IMG/VR virus record: IMGVR_UViG_3300030102_007435
Span: 5,332-42,014 of that record
Reading direction: 5' to 3' (one strand)
DNA from: a virus
Length of the DNA stretch: 36,683 nucleotides
Shown piece after piece: positions 8,317 through 17,200 of the stretch. The translations under genes were made by a program, and so were the position numbers. The notes under the pieces were generated by a model. That model was not told the origin of the DNA. It saw nothing but the letters and a program-made list of their open reading frames with translations, and did not search any database. Positions within the stretch are counted from its first letter, which is position 1. Each line of letters starts with the position of its first letter.

Positions 8317-9048
8317 TTATTCTCTTATAAACTGAGCAAGATCAGGATTTTGTAATGTCTGCACTATCAAATTTGCACTTGCAACATCATCATCTAATTC
8401 TTTCTCTGTTTTACGATATCCATATTGTTGTAATTGATATTCTGACCTTGCTTCCTTGATCTCATTTATTGGTGTTCTAACAGCATCTCGTGCTGCTTGT
8501 AGTGATGTGATCTCATTATTTTTTGCAGTAATACTACTAGCATATGATGGACAACTTCCGTCTAAAGCAAAAAATGTTCCAATACTGACAGTTACAATAC
8601 CAGTAAAAGTAGCGATACCAACATTTGATGTGGTCATTGCAAAATTACTCTCATTGAATGGTTCTTCACCTGTATATGATGAGTCAGTATAATCATAATT
8701 ATATAACTGAACCACATCTCTTCTTACATCTACAACTGCTGTGGCATCAGACACATAAGTTGAACATCCTACCTGTTCTGCACCTGTATAGAGATTGAAT
8801 AATTCTGTTTGTGCATCATTCACAGGAGTGTTGAGTGTTAATATACGATCATCTAATCCTTGTGTGATTGGATCGAATCTGTTTATAACCTCTTTTAGGT
8901 TTTCTATTTTAGCAAGAATATTTTCTTCTGAATCTTTTATTTCAAAACCTTCTTGAGTTTTTTGTACTTCTGTCTTATCTTTCGCTGCTTTCTTTGCCTT
9001 CTCTTGAAAGGTCACTATTAGTTTTTCGGTTTCAGGACCAGATGCCAT
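8317..9048 (-). CDS. hypothetical coiled-coil protein, antisense in late block
   Basis: 243 aa on the minus strand, unlike all surrounding structural genes. Residues about 10-65 and 165-235 are strongly helical and probably coiled coil (VTFQEKAKKAAKDKTEVQK and later ITAKNNEITSLQAARDAV). The middle is beta-rich and Gly/Ser/Thr-rich (NVGIATFTGIVTVSIGTFF). The mix resembles a virion component. A perfect T4-type late box on the minus strand (9080-9087) lies upstream, so late expression is likely. No Shine-Dalgarno sequence is seen before its ATG at 9048. The family is not recognised. Confidence 0.8.
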   Translation of the reverse strand: MASGPETEKLIVTFQEKAKKAAKDKTEVQKTQEGFEIKDSEENILAKIENLKEVINRFDPITQGLDDRILTLNTPVNDAQTELFNLYTGAEQVGCSTYVSDATAVVDVRRDVVQLYNYDYTDSSYTGEEPFNESNFAMTTSNVGIATFTGIVTVSIGTFFALDGSCPSYASSITAKNNEITSLQAARDAVRTPINEIKEARSEYQLQQYGYRKTEKELDDDVASANLIVQTLQNPDLAQFIRE

Positions 9049-9050
9049 AG

Positions 9051-9058
9051 TATAAATA
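9051..9058 (+). promoter_or_regulatory. T4-type late promoter for the 1790 aa fibre gene
   Basis: TATAAATA, perfect T4 late consensus, predicted start about 9064. The TTG at 9061 lies upstream of that start, which argues for translation from the ATG at 9091. It faces a minus-strand late box at 9080-9087. Confidence 0.8.
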
Positions 9059-9079
9059 GGTTGAAGGAGATAGTGTCAG

Positions 9080-9087
9080 TATTTATA
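9080..9087 (-). promoter_or_regulatory. T4-type late promoter for the minus-strand gene
   Basis: Reads TATAAATA on the minus strand, with predicted start about 9074, 26 bases before the ATG at 9048. It lies inside the transcribed leader of the plus-strand fibre gene. Confidence 0.75.
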
Positions 9088-9090
9088 GGT

Positions 9091-12000
9091 ATGCCGTTAA
9101 GCAGACTCGAAAATTTTCTCAAGAATGTCACAGGAAACGTAATTTACGTCAATCCTGAAGAACTTGATGCAACAGATGATATTAGTAATAGGGGAAGTAG
9201 TCGAGCAAGACCTTTCAAAACTATTCAACGTGCATTAATAGAGGCAGCGAGATTTTCATATCAGGTAGGTGGAAATAACGATAAGTTTGATAAAACAACA
9301 GTTTTATTATCACCGGGTGTTCATTTCATTGATAACAGACCCGGACTGCAAATCAACACATCAGGTTCACTTACTGATGTAAATGGAACTGCAGCAACAA
9401 TAGATCAGTTATCCATTGGATCTAATTTTGATATTCAAGATCCAAATAATGTATTATACAAATTCAATAGTGCTAGTGGTGGTGTTATAATACCTCGTGG
9501 TACATCAATAGTTGGACAAGATCTAAGAAAGACAAAGATAAGACCAAAGTTTGTTCCACAACCTGATAACGGTAATATTGATACAGCAGCAATATTCAAA
9601 GTTACAGGTGCATGTTTCTTCTATGGATTCAGTTTCTTTGATGCTGATCCAAATGATAGAATCTTTAGAGATTATACATCAAATGTATATGCTCCAAACT
9701 ATTCTCATCATAAGTTAACATGTTTTGAGTATGCTGATGGCGTGAATACGATTGCGGGTAAGGGTAATACCGACCTTGACATGTACTATTATAAGTTGAC
9801 ACTTGCTTATGGTACTAACAGTGGTCGTGCTATACCAGTATATCCTACAAATACAGATTTTGAGAAGTCAATTGATGAAACTCGTATTGTAGGTGCTATA
9901 TCACAGGTAGGAACTATTTCTATCAATGACATTTATTCTGGTGCAAACCCAACAGATTCAACAGCAACACCTATCGTTACTGTTGTCACAGCAACTAATC
10001 ATAATTTTGAAGTAGGTACACCAATACTAATCAATGGTGTTGGCGACTCAAACTATGATGGAAGTTATATTGTATCTCAGGTTCTTAGTGATACTTCATT
10101 CACTTATGCTGTACCAACAACACCTGCAAGCACAGCGACACCAAACTTGTCTGGGCTGAATGCAGTTGTAAAGATTGAGAGTGATACTGTTTCATCTGCA
10201 TCACCATATATCTTCAATGTTTCGATCAGATCTGTCTTCGGTATATGTGGACTAAACGCTGATGGTAGTAAAGCAACTGGATTCAAGTCCATGGTTGTGG
10301 CACAGTTCACTGGTATTGCACTCAACAAAGATGATAATGCATATGTCAAATACAATACTACAACAGGTGTATGGCAAGATCAGGCAGCGTTAGGATCTAC
10401 AGTAAGTTTACACACAGATAGTCTTGCTAAACATAAACCATCTTACCAAAACTATCATGTAAGGGTAAGTAATAACGGTATAATTCAGGCAGTATCAGTA
10501 TTCGCTATAGGATATGCACAGCATTTCCTTGCTACTACTGGTGGTGATATGTCAATCACCAACTCTAACTCTAACTTTGGTGCTAAGTCACTAGAAGCAG
10601 ATAAGTTTAGATTTGAATCATTCCTGAAAGATGATAAAGGATTCATAAGAGAGATAAATCCTCCACAGCATAATTTTGCAAAAGAAACTTCAGTAGGATT
10701 TCTACCATTAGATGTAGAGGCAACTGTAGGTGTATCAACAGATGTCAAAGTTTACATCAATGACTTCAAGAATAAGGATAATAAACCAAACGTTATACTC
10801 AACGGATTCCATCTTGGTGCTAAGATAGGAGATCAACTCAACGTAAGTATTGGTAACACAGTATTTGGAGCAGACATCGTTATGCCTGTTCCTCAGACTG
10901 ACCCTGATGAAAGAGTATCTGGTCAGAAAGAAATATTTGTTGGTAGAGTATCAGGTATCAATAGTATAACTGGAAATACCTTTACATTACAGTCTGATCA
11001 TAAGTTTATCAATGGTGAAACTGTTAGAGTTTATTCTGAGAATGGATCATTACCTGATGGTTTAGATTATAATAGAGTTTATAATGTTATAACTACATCA
11101 CTCAATGCAGATCAGGTACAGTTAGCATCAACCCTGAATAATGCCGTTGCTGGTAATGAGATCACAGGCATCAATAATTCAGGTGGACTTCTTCGTATAG
11201 TATCAAAAGTATCTGATAAAGAAGCAGGAGATGTGGGACATCCCGTGCAGTTTGATTCTTCAGGTTGGCATATAAACGTTGGAGTGGGTAATACCTTATC
11301 TGCTGCTATAACAGGAAGTCAGAGTTCTATTACACCAAAGACTAGAACTTCATTCATCAAGAGAACACTGGATAGGCGTGAAGAGTCAGAGAAGAATTAT
11401 GGAGTCAAGTATGTCATACCTCAAGATTCTAATCTAGCAGCAGCACCTATTGCAGGGTTCAGTATTGCTGAGACATCAACAGTTCCAGATGATACAAACT
11501 ATCAGAACGACAACAATGTTCTTACATCAGCATCTAATCTAAGACAACCAAACAATATTATCAATGCTTCATGGGCAAGTAATGTTGGTATCATAACTGC
11601 AGAGCAACCTCATGGATTGAAAGTAGGTCATATCGTACAGATTTACAGACTAAGAAGTTCAGGAAATACATCAGGAACTGATAATAGTGGTTTCAATGGG
11701 ATCTTTGAAGTATCTGCAGTGCCTAGCGATACAACATTCAGAGTAGGGTTGAACACAAATCCCGGTGGAATTTCTACAATTACAAATGATATCCCATACA
11801 CATTCCATGACAGAAGTATAGTTGGTTCAGGTAGAACATTCAGTCCTTACTTCGTAAAACGTGATTTCAATACAAGTTATCAGATACAGGGTACGACTGA
11901 GATACAGGAGTATAAGCAGGGAGTACAAGATGGTGAATATGATCTAACATTACGTGGATATATTTCACAACCAGAAGTTTCTCCATTCTCTACAACTACA

Positions 12001-14463
12001 AATTACTTTGGACAGGACATTACTGACATCGTTCCATCTGAGGATGTAGATAATAGAAACTATGATCCAAAGGCAGCAGTCAGTTATGCTGTAAGAGACG
12101 AGATTGGTAAGGTAGAAACTAACGATCCTGAAAGAAGTATTACTAAGGAAGGTCTAAATTCATTCCTAAGAGAGACAGGTGTTGTAAAGAGTATTGATAC
12201 TACATCAACCAGTTCAGGAACACTTACTATAAACACTGTAGTGGATCATGGATTCAATGGTGTTGTGGGAATACAGAGTATCACAGGTGGTGCTCAGTAT
12301 GGTACTAACAGTGGTAATGCTGAGTTCTACTTCAATGTAAGACTTGAAGGTGGTACAGGTGAAGGAGCAACTGCTGATGTCACTGTATCTGCTGCAAGCA
12401 CAATAAGTGGTATTACATTATCAAATCCCGGTTCTGGTTATAGTGTAAACGATACTCTTACAGTAAGAGGAGTTCCTTTCCATACACCCGGAACAGATTG
12501 TACAGTTGGAGTTTCAGGCATCGACAATAAAGTTGGTGATGTAGTTGAAATAGTAGGAGTTTCAAGCGAATCATATGACGGATTATACAGAATCAAGGAA
12601 GTTACAGACAAAAATAGTTTCACAGTCAACGGAAGTGCTGATGGTGCAGGAACCGGAGGACATGTTTACCACGTTGGTATTTCTACTGGGGTTGTTGACA
12701 TCACCCATGATGCGATAAGTGGTATCGCTACAGTACAACTTAGTGGTGACATTGGACTTAGAAGAGGTGATCAAATCGTTATTGCTGGTGCTACTAACTT
12801 TGCATCAATCTATAATGGAACGTTCTTTATATCAGATAGAGTAGGTTATGGTACTTCTTTAGCAGTCAATATTGGTATAACTTCAAATGCTCCTGCTTTC
12901 ACAGGCGTAGCGACAGCCCATGGGACAGGTATTTCAGTAAGAGGACATGGTAGAGGTATACCGTTATACGGTGGTCATACTACCAAACTCAATAATGATA
13001 TTACTTCTACATCCACAGGTGTAACTCTTGCTAACAAGGGTAACTTGAGAAGAGGAGACTTCTTGATTATAGAGGATGAGATCGTGATGGTTTCAAACTC
13101 TGCAGTTACAACTGTAATCAGAGGTGTGCTTGGCACAAATGCAGTAGCACATACTAAGGAAGTATCAGTAAGAAAGATCAAACCAATTCCTACTGAGAAC
13201 AGAAGATATTCTGTATTGAGAGCGTCAGGACATACATTTGAGTATGTCGGATTCGGACCCGGAAACTACTCAACCTCAATGCCACAGGTACAGGATAGAG
13301 TAAGATCTGAGGAAGAGGAATTGATCGCTCAATCATTACAAACCAGAGGTGGATTCGTAGTCTACACTGGTATGAATGATCAGGGAGATTTCTATATCGG
13401 TAATGTCAAGATTGACTCAGCAACAAATTCACTCAAGTTTGTTGGTGGTATCGGTGGAAGAGGTGGTGGTGCTGTAGGAGACACAGTTCTACCTGCTAAT
13501 GCTACATTTGATGATTTAGTTGCAGACTCTTCATTCCAGTCTAACGGAGAAACAGAAGTTATTGATATACTTCTCAAAGGTAATCGTTCTGGCGACATAG
13601 GACAGAGTGTTTATGTTGGTATACAGGCAGGTAATACCACTCCAACAAGCAATGTTGATAACATTCTAATCAAGACATCACCTGACGCTGGTGGATATAT
13701 TGGTTGGGTCAAGACTGGTAGTAGTTGGAAACGTTTTGGACCAATTTCAAAAGATGGAGGAGTTGATGCATATTCCTTTGATACTCTTGAAGTTACAGGT
13801 CTATCAACATTCACAGGTGGACAAAAAGTAACTGGAAACGTTGATGTTACAGGTAATGTAACTGCAAGCGGAACAGTCACAGCAGAGCAACTTACATCTA
13901 CAGATGATGCAAGCATTGCTGATGATCTAACAGTCGGAGGCACAGCGACAGCAGATACATTTGTTGGTAATGGTGTTATACCGATTGGCGGTATTATCAT
14001 GTGGTCAGGCACTAATGCTAGTATACCAAGCAATTGGGTATTATGTGATAACTCAGCAGCAGCACAAGCAGCAGGGGCACCAAACCTTGTTGACAGATTT
14101 GTCGTTGGTCGTGGTTCTTCATATGCAGCAGATGCCACAGGTGGTAGTGCAAATGCTACATTAGTGTCTCACAGTCATACCACTAACTCTACTATCGAGG
14201 AGGGTAGCAGCACTGCTAAAACTCTAACTGGTGCTGTTACGAAAATATCAGAAACTTATGACGTTAGTGGAACTGCAAGTGGAGTGTTCACAAAAACCAG
14301 TGACGGAAACTCAAACGTCACAGCAAGTGCATCTACAAGTCCTGTAGCTGGATTTACCTTTGATGGCACTCATCGTCATGGCACAGACACTCAAGGTTCA
14401 TCAGCGACTAACGCTAACTTACCTCCATATTATGCAATCGCTTATATCATGCGAGTTAGTTGA
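9091..14463 (+). CDS. giant tail fibre protein with beta-helix and tail-collar domains
   Basis: 1790 aa from the ATG at 9091, chosen because the late promoter box at 9051-9058 places the transcript start near 9064, after an upstream in-frame TTG at 9061. An AAGGAGA element lies at 9064-9070. The N-terminus (NVIYVNPEELDATDDISN, then RPFKTIQRALIEAARFSY) is like a pectate-lyase-type parallel beta-helix. The long middle is Gly/Ser/Thr-rich with SGYS and FEYVG modules. Near the C-terminus are short fibre repeats (VTGNVDVTGNVTASGTVTAE), then a phage tail-collar domain: IPIGGIIMWSG, NWVLCDN, LVDRFVVGRG, SHSHT, HRHG and the terminal LPPYYAIAYIMRV. Collar domains form trimeric fibre tips, so this is probably a distal or lateral host-binding fibre. 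Confidence 0.85.
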   Translation: MPLSRLENFLKNVTGNVIYVNPEELDATDDISNRGSSRARPFKTIQRALIEAARFSYQVGGNNDKFDKTTVLLSPGVHFIDNRPGLQINTSGSLTDVNGTAATIDQLSIGSNFDIQDPNNVLYKFNSASGGVIIPRGTSIVGQDLRKTKIRPKFVPQPDNGNIDTAAIFKVTGACFFYGFSFFDADPNDRIFRDYTSNVYAPNYSHHKLTCFEYADGVNTIAGKGNTDLDMYYYKLTLAYGTNSGRAIPVYPTNTDFEKSIDETRIVGAISQVGTISINDIYSGANPTDSTATPIVTVVTATNHNFEVGTPILINGVGDSNYDGSYIVSQVLSDTSFTYAVPTTPASTATPNLSGLNAVVKIESDTVSSASPYIFNVSIRSVFGICGLNADGSKATGFKSMVVAQFTGIALNKDDNAYVKYNTTTGVWQDQAALGSTVSLHTDSLAKHKPSYQNYHVRVSNNGIIQAVSVFAIGYAQHFLATTGGDMSITNSNSNFGAKSLEADKFRFESFLKDDKGFIREINPPQHNFAKETSVGFLPLDVEATVGVSTDVKVYINDFKNKDNKPNVILNGFHLGAKIGDQLNVSIGNTVFGADIVMPVPQTDPDERVSGQKEIFVGRVSGINSITGNTFTLQSDHKFINGETVRVYSENGSLPDGLDYNRVYNVITTSLNADQVQLASTLNNAVAGNEITGINNSGGLLRIVSKVSDKEAGDVGHPVQFDSSGWHINVGVGNTLSAAITGSQSSITPKTRTSFIKRTLDRREESEKNYGVKYVIPQDSNLAAAPIAGFSIAETSTVPDDTNYQNDNNVLTSASNLRQPNNIINASWASNVGIITAEQPHGLKVGHIVQIYRLRSSGNTSGTDNSGFNGIFEVSAVPSDTTFRVGLNTNPGGISTITNDIPYTFHDRSIVGSGRTFSPYFVKRDFNTSYQIQGTTEIQEYKQGVQDGEYDLTLRGYISQPEVSPFSTTTNYFGQDITDIVPSEDVDNRNYDPKAAVSYAVRDEIGKVETNDPERSITKEGLNSFLRETGVVKSIDTTSTSSGTLTINTVVDHGFNGVVGIQSITGGAQYGTNSGNAEFYFNVRLEGGTGEGATADVTVSAASTISGITLSNPGSGYSVNDTLTVRGVPFHTPGTDCTVGVSGIDNKVGDVVEIVGVSSESYDGLYRIKEVTDKNSFTVNGSADGAGTGGHVYHVGISTGVVDITHDAISGIATVQLSGDIGLRRGDQIVIAGATNFASIYNGTFFISDRVGYGTSLAVNIGITSNAPAFTGVATAHGTGISVRGHGRGIPLYGGHTTKLNNDITSTSTGVTLANKGNLRRGDFLIIEDEIVMVSNSAVTTVIRGVLGTNAVAHTKEVSVRKIKPIPTENRRYSVLRASGHTFEYVGFGPGNYSTSMPQVQDRVRSEEEELIAQSLQTRGGFVVYTGMNDQGDFYIGNVKIDSATNSLKFVGGIGGRGGGAVGDTVLPANATFDDLVADSSFQSNGETEVIDILLKGNRSGDIGQSVYVGIQAGNTTPTSNVDNILIKTSPDAGGYIGWVKTGSSWKRFGPISKDGGVDAYSFDTLEVTGLSTFTGGQKVTGNVDVTGNVTASGTVTAEQLTSTDDASIADDLTVGGTATADTFVGNGVIPIGGIIMWSGTNASIPSNWVLCDNSAAAQAAGAPNLVDRFVVGRGSSYAADATGGSANATLVSHSHTTNSTIEEGSSTAKTLTGAVTKISETYDVSGTASGVFTKTSDGNSNVTASASTSPVAGFTFDGTHRHGTDTQGSSATNANLPPYYAIAYIMRVS

Positions 14464-14469
14464 TAAATA
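14462..14469 (+). promoter_or_regulatory. T4-type late promoter for the 786 aa fibre gene
   Basis: GATAAATA overlapping the stop codon of the preceding fibre gene. The predicted start near 14475 precedes a CGGAGAG ribosome-binding sequence (14476-14482) and the ATG at 14494. Confidence 0.75.
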
Positions 14470-14493
14470 CACATACGGAGAGCACTGCAGTAA

Positions 14494-16854
14494 ATGGCAT
14501 CAGTAAATAAGAAGTTTGGTATCGAGAAGGGTCTGGAGGTAGGAACAGACGCTTTAGTTGTTGATGCCGATAATAATCGAACCGGTGTTGGTAAAACGAA
14601 TGCACAATACGGTCTTGATGTAGCAACAACCGCCAACTTTGATGGCATCGTTGCTGCCGGACAGGTTGGTGTAGGTAGCACACAACCTGCATATGACGTA
14701 GACATCAGAACAGACATGCGTCTGACTGGTAGATTACGTGCTCAAGATTCAAGTGCCGGTACGAATGGTCAGGCACTCATATCAGTTGGAACGGGTGTAT
14801 CGTGGTCTGATCTATCTGAGATTCAAACAAACGCTGCAGATAAAGTAAACTCAGTACAATATAAGAAAGCAAACCTAAAATTTGGTGGTGCTGATAATTT
14901 TGTTTATGACCCAACAAATCAACGAGTTGGTATTGGTAGCACACAACCAGAATACTTATTACAAGTTCAGAGACAAGGACAGAATGGTTATGTTCAGATA
15001 GGTGGAACATTCTTAGATTCTAACGGACAAACCGCAGGAATCGGATCAGTTCTTGGTGGTACTGACGGAGATCTAACATGGGTAGGTGCCGGTGCTAGTA
15101 CACTGAACGTAATATATGTTGCAGAGGATGGACTGGATACGAATGATGGAAGAAGACCAAGCACAGCAAAGAGAACAGTCAAGGCAGCAGCAGCGATAGC
15201 AGTAAATGGAGACGTTATAAGAGTAGCAGGCGGTGTATATCAAGAACAAAACCCTATATCATTACCACAAAACGTATCAGTTGATGGAGATGATCTAAGA
15301 AATACTAAAATTATACCTTCAAACACTGGAGCAGACCTATTCCATGTTGATAACGGATGTTTGATACAAAACTGTTCATTCGTTGGAGCAGCAAATACTG
15401 GTGCTATGGTAGCATACCATCCACCAAGAGAAGTTCTCAATCAATTCGTTTCAGCAACTTCAGGAGCAGTGCATGTTAGCAGTTGGAATGGTGCAACTCT
15501 TAATGTAACTGGATTTGATTATAGTAGTAAGAGTGGTGTTGCTACTGTCACAGTGGGAGCAAATCATGGATTGACTGCTGGAGTGACACAGGTTGGTTTC
15601 AAAACTGATTCTATATCAATAAAATGTTCAACAGATAATTTCAATAGTGCCAAAGCATATCCTCGTGCAGGGGTTGACGTTTATGATGGTACTCTTATTG
15701 CTATAGCATCAACAACCTCCACAACATTCACATCAAACATCGGTGTAGCAGGAATCGGATCGGAGTACGTTGGTTTCATTACCCAGTCTCCATATGTAAG
15801 AAACTGCACAAACTTCGTACCTGATTCACTAGGTATGAAAGTGGATGGAAATCTTGCAAGAGGTCTGAAGTCAATGGTTGTTGACTCATACACTCAGTAT
15901 AATGAGAATGGTATCGGTGTTTCTATAACAAACAACGGTTATGCTCAGTTAGTTTCTATCTTTACAATATGCACAGATATCGGAATCTATTGTGGTTCAG
16001 GTGGTCAGTGTGATCTCACCAACTCCAATAGTTCATTCGGTAATAAAGGTTTAGTAGCACAGGGTATTGGTACTGTAGGGTATAGTGCTCAACTTGCTGT
16101 AAATGCAGTAGCAGAGGACAATACATTTACATTGTCTGGACTAGGGACATTCAGACCATATTCAGGACAGGTTCTATATGTTGGAGAGTTATTCCAAGAT
16201 GTAAAATCAGTTACAGTAACCAATGCGGGATCTGGTTATACGAGTGCACAACCTCCCGTTGTTACAATATCCAATCCTTCAGGACCCGGTGGAATTGCTG
16301 CTGACGGAGTTGCAGTAATTTCTGGATTTGGATCTGTGACTGGAGTGAACCTAATTGCAAACGGTAGGCAGTACAGATCTAGTGATTCTGTCAGTGTAAC
16401 GATTGCACCTCCAACTTCAGGTGTAACAGCAACAGCGAGTGCTACGTTGGCACCTGCTTATTACACTATAAATAGTGCAACGACCCCTTCTGGAGGAATA
16501 TCCACTGTCACGGTGGATCAGACCATTCCAGCAGCGATAGGTATTGGATCAACAGTTCCGATTGCTAGACAATCACTTATACTAGCATCATCACACTCTT
16601 TCGAGTATATCGGAACAGGAGTTACTATTGCACAAGCAAGACCGTCACAGGGCGGAGTAACAATTCCTGAGAACCAAGTCATATCATTGGACGGTGGTAA
16701 AGTCGTTCATACATCCACTGATGAAAGAGGAAACTTCCTAATCGGTGATGACTTTATTATAAATCAACAAACCGGAACGATTGCCGGTGATTCTTTCAAT
16801 AAGAGTATCCAAGCAACCCTAACACCACTCATCATAGCACTCGGAGGACAATAA
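14494..16854 (+). CDS. tail fibre protein with beta-helix domain, paralogue of 9091 product
   Basis: 786 aa. The N-terminus (MASVNKKFGIEKGLEVG, VVDADNNRTGVG) resembles fibre attachment segments with head-to-tail beta repeats. Around residues 206-280 there is a right-handed beta-helix signature (VIYVAEDGLDTNDGRRPSTAKRTVKAAAAI). Later blocks (GLKSMVVDSYTQYNENG, NNGYAQLVSIF, LTNSNSSFGNKGL, ASSHSFEYIGTG, DERGNFLIG) match the giant fibre at 9091 in the same order, so the two genes are partial paralogues. It lies behind its own late promoter. A perfect late box (TATAAATA, 16467-16474) sits inside this gene about 390 bases before the next one. Product: virion fibre or baseplate-proximal adhesin, exact place unknown. 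Confidence 0.85.
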   Translation: MASVNKKFGIEKGLEVGTDALVVDADNNRTGVGKTNAQYGLDVATTANFDGIVAAGQVGVGSTQPAYDVDIRTDMRLTGRLRAQDSSAGTNGQALISVGTGVSWSDLSEIQTNAADKVNSVQYKKANLKFGGADNFVYDPTNQRVGIGSTQPEYLLQVQRQGQNGYVQIGGTFLDSNGQTAGIGSVLGGTDGDLTWVGAGASTLNVIYVAEDGLDTNDGRRPSTAKRTVKAAAAIAVNGDVIRVAGGVYQEQNPISLPQNVSVDGDDLRNTKIIPSNTGADLFHVDNGCLIQNCSFVGAANTGAMVAYHPPREVLNQFVSATSGAVHVSSWNGATLNVTGFDYSSKSGVATVTVGANHGLTAGVTQVGFKTDSISIKCSTDNFNSAKAYPRAGVDVYDGTLIAIASTTSTTFTSNIGVAGIGSEYVGFITQSPYVRNCTNFVPDSLGMKVDGNLARGLKSMVVDSYTQYNENGIGVSITNNGYAQLVSIFTICTDIGIYCGSGGQCDLTNSNSSFGNKGLVAQGIGTVGYSAQLAVNAVAEDNTFTLSGLGTFRPYSGQVLYVGELFQDVKSVTVTNAGSGYTSAQPPVVTISNPSGPGGIAADGVAVISGFGSVTGVNLIANGRQYRSSDSVSVTIAPPTSGVTATASATLAPAYYTINSATTPSGGISTVTVDQTIPAAIGIGSTVPIARQSLILASSHSFEYIGTGVTIAQARPSQGGVTIPENQVISLDGGKVVHTSTDERGNFLIGDDFIINQQTGTIAGDSFNKSIQATLTPLIIALGGQ

Positions 16855-16858
16855 AAAA

Positions 16859-17200
16859 ATGGCAGCGATTCCATTAAATAAATTTCGTACGATCACTCAT
16901 ACTCTTACTACATCATCGGTTGGTATCTACACATGCCCTCCGGGTGTAGCATCATTGATTGTATACGGTAATGTAGCGAACGTAGGTTCGGGAACATCAG
17001 TGGTATCATTTAGTGCTTTTCATAGCAGAAGTTCAGTTGATACACCAATCATTGAGAAGGGTCAAATCCCTAACCAAGACTCAATGAGTTTCATTGAAGG
17101 TAGATTAGTTCTTGAGACTGGAGATATTCTCAAAGTCAAGAGTGAAGACAGAGATGGCACACAAAAAATCATCATAAGCATATTAGAGAACGCTAAGTAA
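16859..17200 (+). CDS. small structural protein between fibre genes
   Basis: 113 aa, a compact beta-rich protein: ITHTLTTSSVGIYTCPPGV, SLIVYGNVANVGSG, then RLVLETGDILKVKSED and a KIIISILENAK end. The pattern suggests a jelly-roll or immunoglobulin-like sandwich. It sits 4 bases after the preceding fibre gene, following an A-run, and abuts the next fibre gene with no spacer. It is probably a fibre connector or minor virion protein; no family recognised. Confidence 0.75.
   Translation: MAAIPLNKFRTITHTLTTSSVGIYTCPPGVASLIVYGNVANVGSGTSVVSFSAFHSRSSVDTPIIEKGQIPNQDSMSFIEGRLVLETGDILKVKSEDRDGTQKIIISILENAK

Noticed and set aside
9061-9090. Upstream TTG start giving a 1800 aa fibre protein
   Set aside because: The late promoter at 9051-9058 predicts transcription from about 9064, so the TTG at 9061 would not be on the mRNA. 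The ATG at 9091 starts the conserved-looking MPLSRLENFL.
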